6,224 nucleotides of DNA from Verrucomicrobia bacterium UBA1727 (lineage in GTDB: Bacteria; Verrucomicrobiota; Kiritimatiellia; RFP12; UBA1067). Positions 1-6,036 of this stretch are shown one piece after another; within the stretch, counting starts at the first letter, position 1; every line of letters starts with the position of its first letter. The DNA lies in NCBI GenBank assembly GCA_002315875.1, contig DCIL01000035.1, forward strand, positions 1 to 6,224, read 5' to 3'. Below the pieces are notes generated by a model that saw only the letters and a program-made list of their open reading frames with translations, did no database searches and was not told where the DNA came from. Both the position numbers and the translations under genes were made by a program.

Positions 1-3000
1 TCGAACATGGAAAGTCGGGTTAAGGACGCCTATCAGAGCGGAATCAAGACGGCGGCACGGAATCCGCAGTTCTTCAAGTATGTCTTGCGGTGTGAGCCCG
101 AGGGGACGCTTTTCGCGACGGTGACGAACGATGTGGCGCCAGGGGTGGTGAAGACGACGGGGGCGTATGATCCTAACACGTCGAAGTTTGCGTATTGGAA
201 GGTGAGTGGGGTTGGATATGCGACGCGCGACGAATTTGGCCGAGCTGAAGATCGCGTAAGTTTTGAGATGCCGACGAATGATGTCGAGATCATCGCATAT
301 TGCGTGGAGGACGAAGAAGTGCGGCAGTCATTGTATTGGTATGGCGATGAGACGCAGGGATGGAACAGTGACACAGATGGTGACGGCTTCACCTTGCGCG
401 AGGAAGTGTCGTCGGGGCTCAATCCGCTCTTTGCTGATAGCTATGAGCGCGGCATTCTTTGCGCGTCGCGCAAGCCGCAGTTCTTCAGGTACACCGTGCG
501 GTGCGAGCCGGAAGGCGCGATCTTTGAGACGATTGTCGAGGATGTGTGCCCGGGGGTGATCAAGACGACGGCGGCGTATAGCCCAGGGACGAGCAAGTTC
601 GCGTATTGGAAGGTGGAAGGGGTGAGTTCTCTATCTTCTCACGCGATGGGGACCATCGCGTCCACGGTGCGAGATGATTTCGGACGGGCGCTGGATGCGA
701 TTACGCTTGAGATGCCGACGAATGACGTGGAGCTGGTTGCGTATTGTGTTGAGGGCGAGGAGGCGCGGCAGGCGCTTTACTGGTATGGTGATGAGTCGAA
801 GGGCTATGCGAGTGACACGGATGGCGATGGACTGACACTTAAGGAGGAGCTGGCGCTCGGGACGAATCCGCTCTTTGCCGACAGCTATGAGCGCGGGATT
901 TTGAGTGCGGTAACGGGATTCGAGCTCTTCACCTGCATTATCCGCAGCGAGCCGGAAGGTGCTCTTTTCGCGACGCAGAAGCTGAACATCGGCCCGGGAG
1001 TGACGGTGACGACGCCGACATGCAGTGAGACGGCGACGGACTTCGCGAGCTGGTATTTGAACGGCGTCCGCCAGGCGGATGAATTCGGACGCGCGTGGAA
1101 TGCATTTACGTTCACGATGCCGGCGACGAATACGGAGGCGGTCGCCTGCACGGCGGCCGATGCGGACGAGCGGCAGTCGCTCTATTGGTACGGCGTCAAG
1201 TCGATTTCGCCTGAGTCCGATACGGATCATGACGGTTTCACGCTCGCGCAGGAAATGGCGCTCGGGACGAATCCGCTCTTTGCGGATACGAATCAGCTCA
1301 CGGGCGTGCGACATGCGCTGAGCGAGGAATTGGAGGTCGACCTTCAGCCGTTTGAGCAGATGCGCGGCACGATTGTGGATGGCGAGTATGTTGAGCTATT
1401 CACTTCGCCGCTGGCAGGTAATGAGGGGATAAGCGTGACGTTCGGACCGAATGCGTGCCCGCTCACAATTGATGTCAATGGCGATGGACTCTTTGATCTA
1501 ATCGTGGCATCCGCTGGTGAGTTGCGTATTCTCATCAACAAGGGAGCGGCGGCGAATCCTGATTTCTCCGAAATTGACATCGGAACTGGTGCCTGGGCAA
1601 ATCTTGCGAAGCTGATTGCGACTATGGAGCGTCCGATTATCGTCGGTGTGGACGGCGTTTATTACGTCTCGGATGACGGCGGCGAAATCTACAAGTTCAC
1701 ATTGGCGGACGGAACGATTCTCAAGACGGGTCTGTCGGGGATCCCAGCCGTCTTTGACGGACGTCTCGTCGCGCTGACGGTTGATGGTGACTTTGTTTGC
1801 GCTGACGCGGGCTATACGATGATTCTTGATACTCCTGTCATCGGAGGAGTCTCGGTGTCCTGTGCAGATCTTGATGCTGATGGTCGTACGGACATTCTTG
1901 TTTCGGACGATGTTGGTCATATCTGGCTTTATCGCAACTCGACGACAAGAACGATCAAGACCGGGCAGTTCTTCACGCTTCAATACAAGGTATGGGCCGG
2001 TACTGGTGTCGGTTTTGCGGACGGCATCACCGCATCGCTCGTCGATTGGGAAGATGATGGCGATTATGACGTTGTGCTTGGGACGGAAGAAGGTAAGCTT
2101 ATGCTGCTCAGGGATCCGCGGACGGGTCGTCCGACGAACGTGCGGGCGTATCCCTGCGCGGACAACGTGCTCCTTGAGTGGGATCCGAATTCCCAGCCGC
2201 GCATCCGCGGATACAACGTCTACCGCGCGCCGGACGCCGAGAGCTATGTCCGTATCGCGAATCAGACGCCGCTTCCGACCTATCGTGATTTCCCCAAGGT
2301 GTTACAGGACTACTGGTATCAGATCACCGGCGTGAGCCGCTTCTACATCGCGGGTAATTCGACGCCGACGGTCAACGAATCCATGCCGACGGATGCGGTG
2401 TACGTGCAGTTCCGTCCGAGCGTGTGGCTCAATGACACGAGTTCGTTTACCGAGACGAATGTCGAGATGATTGTCTCCATGAACAACTCGATGGGCTTGA
2501 GTAGCGATGGGTTCTCGATGACGTTCGCGTACGATCCGGCGGTGTTGGAGCCGGTTGAGATGAAGAGGACGGGGCTTACAGAAGAGTTGAAGTTTGGAGT
2601 TGAAGTTGAAGGGCGGACGTGGAAGCTTTCTGCTACCGGAGGTGAGATTGGAACGGGGGCGGGACGGTTCCTGCGGCTGGTGTTCTATGTGAAGCCAGTG
2701 CAGGGCGTTACGAATACGGTCGTTTCGATTACGGCGGCGACGGTGAAGGCGAAGGATGGACACGCCGTGACGCTGGAGCTTCCGAAGTCCGCGGCGATTG
2801 AGATCTGCGAACGGAAGCCGAAGGAGCCAGCGCTTGTCTCGGTACATGTCGACGACGCGGCGGTTGAGACCGAGTCGGAGTTCGATCTTGGTGTGACGGT
2901 GATGAGCACGGAGACACTCACGAATTTCACGGCGGATGTGGCGTATGATGCGAAGATGTTGGAGTTGAGGGGTGTGAGTGGCGCGGTATTGCGGGCCGCC

Positions 3001-3885
3001 GGGGCGTCGGCCCCTACCGGCGGCGTGGTAGGGGGCGACGTCCTCGGCGCCCCGCGTGTTGCAGTCACGGGAGCCGTACCCGAGCAAATCGTCCTGACAT
3101 TCTACGCGAAAGATCCCGAGTCGGTGCTGACGAATCTTTCGACGATTGTGTCGCTCACGAACATCGTGGCCGTCGATTGCCATGGTTTTACGGTGAGCGC
3201 GACCAATGCGTCCGGGACGGTGCTGCTCAAAAACAAGAATCCTTCGTTGGCTGCGGCGAATGCGATTATCGGCACGTGGTCGGTCAGGGTGATGAGCGGT
3301 GATACGTTCCGCCTGCCGATCGGACGTACGTCGGACGCGGATATGAAGGATTATTCCGCGACCATCGAATGGGATCCGTGGCTGACATATCTGGGACCGG
3401 AGACGGCGAAGTCGGTGACGAGCCATTCCGCGACGTCCGCAACGTTTGTCTTCGATACGAGCGGGAACTTGAGCACCAATTATCTTTCGTTCAAGGCGCC
3501 GGAGATATCCGGACTTCAGACGAGCTCGTGGGTGAGAATTACGGCAGCGAGCGGTACGAGTGCGAACGGGCTCGCCGCCAGGATAACCACAAAGTATCCA
3601 ATCACCTCGCCCGTATTGATCATGCGCGAGATCGGACGCTATTCGCCGGGCGACATCAACGGCGACGGTGCGCTGACGGATGTCGACAAGGACATGCTCG
3701 AGAACTACATCAAATACCAGTCCATCTGCAAGGTGAACTCCACACTGGCGAGTCGGTATGCCTCGTGGAATCTCACGGGCTCGGCTCTCAAGGCGGCAGA
3801 CGTCAACTCGGACGGCGCGGTGGATACGAGAGATCTGTCGCTGCTAATCCAGTGGATAGCGGAATATAAGGAGCTTAACAAATGA
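1..3885 (+). CDS. Giant secreted modular protein with TSP3-like repeats, propeller, FN3, cohesin-like domains and C-terminal dockerin (5' partial)
   Basis: This is the C-terminal part (at least 1294 residues) of a surface or secreted scaffold/adhesin-like protein. The frame is open from base 1 (TCG AAC ATG). The ATG at 7 has no RBS room and no signal peptide, and it falls inside a repeat boundary, so I treat the gene as 5'-truncated. Residues below count from that ATG. Domain order: three tandem repeats (7-427), FG-GAP/VCBS-like propeller (about 450-705), FN3 (707-795), three cohesin-like beta-sandwiches (798-933, 942-1074, 1085-1206) and a type I dockerin (1213-1286). Many Asp-rich loops imply calcium-dependent folding. 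No catalytic domain is visible. It is first in the visible operon and overlaps the next gene by ATGA. One cohesin-like domain carries an in-frame GC-rich palindrome. The modular reading is strong, but the biological role and the binding partner are inferred. Confidence 0.88.
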   Translation, partial: SNMESRVKDAYQSGIKTAARNPQFFKYVLRCEPEGTLFATVTNDVAPGVVKTTGAYDPNTSKFAYWKVSGVGYATRDEFGRAEDRVSFEMPTNDVEIIAYCVEDEEVRQSLYWYGDETQGWNSDTDGDGFTLREEVSSGLNPLFADSYERGILCASRKPQFFRYTVRCEPEGAIFETIVEDVCPGVIKTTAAYSPGTSKFAYWKVEGVSSLSSHAMGTIASTVRDDFGRALDAITLEMPTNDVELVAYCVEGEEARQALYWYGDESKGYASDTDGDGLTLKEELALGTNPLFADSYERGILSAVTGFELFTCIIRSEPEGALFATQKLNIGPGVTVTTPTCSETATDFASWYLNGVRQADEFGRAWNAFTFTMPATNTEAVACTAADADERQSLYWYGVKSISPESDTDHDGFTLAQEMALGTNPLFADTNQLTGVRHALSEELEVDLQPFEQMRGTIVDGEYVELFTSPLAGNEGISVTFGPNACPLTIDVNGDGLFDLIVASAGELRILINKGAAANPDFSEIDIGTGAWANLAKLIATMERPIIVGVDGVYYVSDDGGEIYKFTLADGTILKTGLSGIPAVFDGRLVALTVDGDFVCADAGYTMILDTPVIGGVSVSCADLDADGRTDILVSDDVGHIWLYRNSTTRTIKTGQFFTLQYKVWAGTGVGFADGITASLVDWEDDGDYDVVLGTEEGKLMLLRDPRTGRPTNVRAYPCADNVLLEWDPNSQPRIRGYNVYRAPDAESYVRIANQTPLPTYRDFPKVLQDYWYQITGVSRFYIAGNSTPTVNESMPTDAVYVQFRPSVWLNDTSSFTETNVEMIVSMNNSMGLSSDGFSMTFAYDPAVLEPVEMKRTGLTEELKFGVEVEGRTWKLSATGGEIGTGAGRFLRLVFYVKPVQGVTNTVVSITAATVKAKDGHAVTLELPKSAAIEICERKPKEPALVSVHVDDAAVETESEFDLGVTVMSTETLTNFTADVAYDAKMLELRGVSGAVLRAAGASAPTGGVVGGDVLGAPRVAVTGAVPEQIVLTFYAKDPESVLTNLSTIVSLTNIVAVDCHGFTVSATNASGTVLLKNKNPSLAAANAIIGTWSVRVMSGDTFRLPIGRTSDADMKDYSATIEWDPWLTYLGPETAKSVTSHSATSATFVFDTSGNLSTNYLSFKAPEISGLQTSSWVRITAASGTSANGLAARITTKYPITSPVLIMREIGRYSPGDINGDGALTDVDKDMLENYIKYQSICKVNSTLASRYASWNLTGSALKAADVNSDGAVDTRDLSLLIQWIAEYKELNK
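25..435 (+). repeat. Tandem protein repeat unit 1 (InlB-B-like + TSP3-like Ca loop)
   Basis: Residues 7-143. The first half (KYVLRCEPEG...APGVVKTTGAY...KFAYWKV...FEMPTNDVE) has the rhythm of the divergent InlB B-repeat/Flg_new_2 family: a PEG turn, a PG..V strand, a W-containing strand and a closing MP.ND strand. A conserved SLYWYGDE linker leads to a Ca loop, D122-x-D124-x-D126-G...E133, followed by a GLNPLFAD motif. The Ser-Asn at the window edge aligns with the Thr-Asn of the later GTNPLFAD motifs, so another repeat probably ends just upstream. Confidence 0.85.
436..879 (+). repeat. Tandem protein repeat unit 2 (with 11-residue extra segment)
   Basis: Residues 144-291, aligned with unit 1 at DSYERGI / DAYQSGI. 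Shared landmarks are PQFFRY, RCEPEG, PGVIKTT, KFAYWKV, DDFGRA, EMPTNDVE, LYWYGDE, the Ca loop D270-x-D272-x-D274-G...E281, and GTNPLFAD. It is 148 residues long against 137 for unit 1. The excess is a Ser/Ala/Thr-rich segment between WKVEGV and RDDFGR, encoded by DNA that contains a perfect 9-bp hairpin. Confidence 0.87.
641..661 (+). repeat. Perfect 9-bp hairpin inside coding sequence of repeat unit 2
   Basis: ACGCGATGG (641-649), loop GGA (650-652), CCATCGCGT (653-661); all nine pairs are Watson-Crick. It lies in the segment that unit 2 has and unit 1 lacks, so it may mark a small in-frame insertion. It could also be chance in GC-rich DNA. Confidence 0.55.
880..1287 (+). repeat. Tandem protein repeat unit 3 (most diverged)
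   Basis: Residues 292-427. It keeps DSYERGIL, SEPEGALFAT, GPGVTVTT, FASWYLNGV, DEFGRAW, TFTMPATN, SLYWYG, the Ca loop D405-x-D407-x-D409-G...E416, and GTNPLFAD. The N-terminal half has diverged from units 1 and 2, but its end is nearly identical to unit 2 at DNA level: a 28-base exact direct repeat lies at 851-878 and 1256-1283. A 14-base core, AATCCGCTCTTTGC, occurs at the end of all three units (421, 865, 1270). This points to recent internal duplication or gene conversion. Confidence 0.85.
1354..2121 (+). other. FG-GAP/VCBS-like beta-propeller region of the modular protein
   Basis: Residues about 450-705. Three blades carry the calcium-loop hallmark D-x-N/D/E-x-D-G-x-x-D: D489-N491-D493-G...D497 followed by a G-x-L-x-I-L-I-N-K-G strand; D621-D623-D625-G...D629 followed by GHIWLYRN; and D680-E682-D684-G...D688 followed by GKLMLL. 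Between them, residues about 540-610 look like blades without the loop (GGEIYKFTLADG, GRLVALTVDG). These propellers usually serve in ligand binding or cell-surface adhesion. The exact blade number is uncertain. Confidence 0.75.
2125..2391 (+). other. Fibronectin type III domain of the modular protein
   Basis: Residues about 707-795. The classic FN3 pattern is present: P-T-N-V-R-A then V-L-L-E-W at strand B, IRGYNVYRAPD at the C strand, YVRIANQT, and TYRDF...YWYQITGVSRF at the F/G strands. It links the propeller to the cohesin-like domains and probably acts as a spacer. Confidence 0.8.
2398..3624 (+). other. Three consecutive cohesin-like domains of the modular protein
   Basis: Residues 798-933, 942-1074 and 1085-1206. 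Each has the cohesin-type order: a strand in which function-neutral V/I alternation precedes a loop, then 'F-x-x-x-[FVI]-x-[YW]-D/DP-x-[ML]-x-[YEL]' (MTFAYDPAVLEPV; ADVAYDAKMLELRGV; ATIEWDPWLTYLG), then a late hydrophobic strand such as FLRLVFYVKP, IVLTFYAKD or TNYLSFKAP. The fold call is by motif and spacing. Similarity to classical dockerin-binding cohesins is distant, so dockerin binding is not demonstrated. Domain 2 is interrupted by an in-frame GC-rich palindrome-encoded segment (996-1017). Confidence 0.65.
2991..3055 (+). repeat. GC-rich imperfect palindrome, REP/BIME-like, in frame within coding sequence
   Basis: The left arm 2991-3018 and right arm 3027-3055 are inverted copies around the 8-base spacer GGCGGCGT. 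Over the inner 18 bases of each arm, 15 match. The outer ~11 bases match with one mismatch and a one-base offset. Each arm also folds alone: GGGGC(3001-3005)/GCCCC(3010-3014), and GGGGCG(3032-3037)/CGCCCC(3048-3053). Composition is 56 of 65 G or C, far above the flanks. It encodes a Gly/Ala-rich segment (RAAGASAPTG...GAPR, residues 996-1017) with no stop. The palindrome is certain; identity as a dispersed mobile repeat is inferred. Confidence 0.75.
3643..3864 (+). other. C-terminal type I dockerin-like domain
   Basis: Residues 1213-1286, at the extreme C-terminus as is usual for dockerins. There are two F-hand calcium loops: D1216-I-N1218-G-D1220-G...D1227 followed by DMLENYI, and D1265-V-N1267-S-D1269-G...D1276 followed by SLLIQWI. 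Loop positions 1, 3, 5 and 12 are all oxygen ligands in both copies. The loops start 49 residues apart, longer than the roughly 30-40 usual for the family; the extra length is a Ser/Asn/Trp-containing linker. Dockerins bind cohesins, and the next gene encodes a cohesin-like domain. Confidence 0.85.
3868..3873 (+). promoter_or_regulatory. Shine-Dalgarno for the cohesin-domain gene
   Basis: AAGGAG with an 8-base spacer to the ATG at 3882, located inside the last codons of the upstream gene. It fixes the start of the second gene at the ATGA overlap. Confidence 0.85.
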
Positions 3886-5183
3886 AGCGGTGTTTGGTGA
3901 TTGGTTGTTGGTGCTTGGCTGCCGCATCGTTGTTTGGACGCACGGTGACCACGGGGACGATTGTGGCGAATCCGGGGGCGACGGTTGTCGTGCCGGTTTC
4001 GGTCGATGACCTGTCGAGCGTAGGCGCGGCGACTTTGATTCTCGGTTACGATTCGACGATTGCAGTTGCTCTTGCCGTGGAAGCGGGGACTGCCGCGGAT
4101 CGGGGCAAGTTCACTTACATTGACTCAGGGAATGGAAGACTCTGCGCCGTGTTTTCAGGATTTGCGGAAGGCGGCGGTCTCGGTGCGACCTCCCTACCGA
4201 CGCTGATGAACGTGTCGTTCGCGCTTCGGGACGGGACTCAGGGATTGTTTTCCGATGTGACGCTGCAGGACGTGCAGCTCGGGGCGAAGGACGGTGTGAG
4301 CGATCTTTCGGTGGGCAATCCTCTTGTCACGACGAACGGCATGATTCGCAGTGTCGCAACTGACGCTGCGGTCTCTCGTCTGGAGAATCCATTTGTCGTG
4401 TGGCCTAAGACCACGCTCAAGACGCTGACTCTTATACCCGGGGACTCGATCATGGCAGACGCTGATGGTGCGCCAATCGCAGTGTCGCAGGGTGTGACGG
4501 TGTCCGGAACGATTCCCGTCGAGCCGCCGCTCGGCGGATGGCAAACCGGTTCGTACGCGCTTCTGACAACTTCAACGAAGGACCTTGTGTTTGCGCTGGA
4601 CGGTGTGACCAACGTGTCTTTCCGGATTACCGAGTCATCGGGTTTGACGACGTACTGGGCTGACGTTTCGGTTGCTGGTGAGATTTCGGTGACTCCCGAA
4701 TCCGGATCCCTTGACAAGGCTACGGTCGCCGCCGTCCGTGAAGCGCTTGCGGATACGCTATTGTCACATCCTGAGGTGAATGCGATTGTGGTGAAGGGTG
4801 ATTCGGCGCAGATTCCGCTGATTGTCGATCTCGGCATAGCACCGGCAGTCGATGTTCTGGGGACCACTGCTACCGCTTCGTACGAGGCGCCGTCCCTCGA
4901 AATCGTCGCGTTTGATCAGAAGACAGGAGCGGTAAGGATTAAAGTCACTCCTGGAGCGGGCAATGCAATCCGCACAACCATGGCGACGGGTTGCATCCAC
5001 GCTTATGGAACGAGCGATCTCACTGAGAAGATGAAGTACATTTCTGGAACAAGCATCGATCTTACCCCGTATTTGAAGGCGGATACGAAGGGTGAGGCGG
5101 ATCTGACCGTAAGTTTGGGTACACATACGTTTATTAAAATCAAGGCCGAGATGGCCATAAAACAAGAAGGAGATACTGAATGA
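3882..5183 (+). CDS. Secreted protein with N-terminal cohesin-like domain and unrecognised C-terminal regions
   Basis: A 433-residue exported protein. MKRCLVIGCWCLAAASLFG is a Sec signal peptide (KR, a hydrophobic core, cleavage probably near residue 19). Residues about 24-150 look like one cohesin domain: GATVVVPVSVDDL, then AATLILGYDST, RLCAVFSGF, and LMNVSFALRDG followed by VTLQDVQLGAKDG. Residues about 178-268 form a beta-rich region with a W-QTGSYALLTT turn that recalls passenger-type beta modules. Residues 275-433 begin with a short helical stretch (DKATVAAVREALADTLL) and end in another beta-rich module (SLEIVAFDQKTGAVRIKV, ending EADLTVSLGTHTFIKIKAE). I do not recognise these last two regions. 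It has no dockerin of its own, so it could be the receptor for the upstream gene's dockerin; that pairing is inference. Both ends overlap neighbours by ATGA. Confidence 0.85.
   Translation: MKRCLVIGCWCLAAASLFGRTVTTGTIVANPGATVVVPVSVDDLSSVGAATLILGYDSTIAVALAVEAGTAADRGKFTYIDSGNGRLCAVFSGFAEGGGLGATSLPTLMNVSFALRDGTQGLFSDVTLQDVQLGAKDGVSDLSVGNPLVTTNGMIRSVATDAAVSRLENPFVVWPKTTLKTLTLIPGDSIMADADGAPIAVSQGVTVSGTIPVEPPLGGWQTGSYALLTTSTKDLVFALDGVTNVSFRITESSGLTTYWADVSVAGEISVTPESGSLDKATVAAVREALADTLLSHPEVNAIVVKGDSAQIPLIVDLGIAPAVDVLGTTATASYEAPSLEIVAFDQKTGAVRIKVTPGAGNAIRTTMATGCIHAYGTSDLTEKMKYISGTSIDLTPYLKADTKGEADLTVSLGTHTFIKIKAEMAIKQEGDTE
5167..5172 (+). promoter_or_regulatory. Shine-Dalgarno for the outer-membrane barrel gene
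   Basis: AAGGAG, within the longer AAGAAGGAGA run at 5164-5173, with a 7-base spacer to the ATG at 5180. It lies inside the end of the preceding gene and supports coupled translation. Confidence 0.88.
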
Positions 5184-6001
5184 AGAAGCTCATGATTGCA
5201 GTGGTCGCAGCAGCGGCCATGATCGGGATTGCGTTTGGCGCACCGGAAACCGAGAAGGGGACCGAAACGCTGGAGCAGGAGTCGGGCAACTGGAACAACT
5301 GGCGCCTTACTATCGGCGGATTTGGACGCGGCAATATGCGCGCGAAGATTCCGGGGATGGGATCTGAGCGGGTCACTGCCTATGGCGTTGATCTCGATCT
5401 TCAGTACAATGTCTGGCAGAATCGCAATTTCAATCTCTGGGCCGGTATCGGCGGCACGTTCTGTCCGCGGCAGAAGATGTCCGACAGCTTTGGGAAAACC
5501 ACCTCGCAGTCGGAGCATCAGGACTATCCCGGTTCGTATGCTACTTATGACTTCTATTACACCGAGACCTCGCGTGCTGATGTCGAACTTGGCTATGGAG
5601 AGTTCCGAATGATGATGGTGCCCGAGTGGAAGGTGACCGACTCGTTCGCTCTTGGTGCGCGTGTCGGCGTCGCTTTCGACTGGATTAACACCAAGTGCTC
5701 GTATCGCAACAACTGGGCGTGGAATTCCGTGTTTGATATTAACATTCCCGGAATGATTCATGATGTTGATTATGACGGCGACCGCGGCGGTTCTTCCGCT
5801 TCTGATACACGTACCGAGTTTGCCGCGCAGGCGATTCTCGGTCTTCAGGCGACCTATATGTTCACCGATTGGGTTGGCCTCTACGCCAATTTTGACTGGC
5901 GTCTTGGAGGCGAGACCGATTTCGACATGGGCAATGCCGGCAAGGTCACGGTCGATATGAGCGGCTGGTACTGGGGTGCCGGCGTGGTCGTCTCGTTCTA
6001 A
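5180..6001 (+). CDS. Outer-membrane beta-barrel protein (8-stranded, OmpA/opacity-like topology)
   Basis: A 273-residue protein with a clear Sec signal peptide (MKKLMIAVVAAAAMIGIAFG, cleavage likely before APETE). After a polar Glu-rich stretch, eight amphipathic strands can be placed: about 41-52, 66-79, 84-95, 135-151, 156-171, 213-228, 231-243 and 261-273. Turns between strands 2/3 (QNRN), 4/5 (TDS) and 6/7 (TDW) are short, while the opposite loops are long (about 40 residues each for 3/4 and 5/6). This is the expected periplasmic/extracellular asymmetry. The C-terminus ...WYWGAGVVVSF has hydrophobic residues at alternate positions and a final Phe, the BAM-recognition signature. An Asp-rich D-V-D-Y-D-G-D segment (195-201) is predicted to face outside. 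It is last in the operon. It probably anchors or accompanies the upstream secreted proteins; no specific substrate can be read. Confidence 0.87.
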   Translation: MKKLMIAVVAAAAMIGIAFGAPETEKGTETLEQESGNWNNWRLTIGGFGRGNMRAKIPGMGSERVTAYGVDLDLQYNVWQNRNFNLWAGIGGTFCPRQKMSDSFGKTTSQSEHQDYPGSYATYDFYYTETSRADVELGYGEFRMMMVPEWKVTDSFALGARVGVAFDWINTKCSYRNNWAWNSVFDINIPGMIHDVDYDGDRGGSSASDTRTEFAAQAILGLQATYMFTDWVGLYANFDWRLGGETDFDMGNAGKVTVDMSGWYWGAGVVVSF

Positions 6002-6036
6002 ACTTCTGCACACATTTCAGAGCATTGGTGCCGTAA

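Noticed and set aside
7..9. ATG at 7 as the true start of the large protein
   Set aside because: No room for an RBS, no signal peptide after it, and the frame is open to base 1. The preceding codons (Ser-Asn) align with the end of another repeat unit, so the gene continues upstream.
421..1283. Regular direct repeats as a CRISPR array
   Set aside because: The identical stretches are over 400 bases apart, fall in frame at matching domain positions, and the DNA between them is also homologous. They are protein-domain duplications.
631..1314. 227-codon minus-strand open frame across the repeats
   Set aside because: Very Arg-rich and low complexity; it merely mirrors the repeated + strand coding.
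2114..2136. CGGACG/CGTCCG short inverted repeat near the propeller-FN3 junction
   Set aside because: A 6-bp stem is expected by chance in GC-rich coding DNA and has no composition shift or insertion relative to the domain.
2302..3426. 374-codon open frame on the minus strand
   Set aside because: Its translation is Arg/His/Pro-rich with no domain, and it lies opposite well-supported FN3 and cohesin-like coding. It is a shadow of biased codon use on the + strand.
5003..6013. 336-codon open frame on the minus strand
   Set aside because: It lies opposite the barrel gene, which has a signal peptide, RBS and C-terminal Phe. The minus-strand product has no coherent motif.
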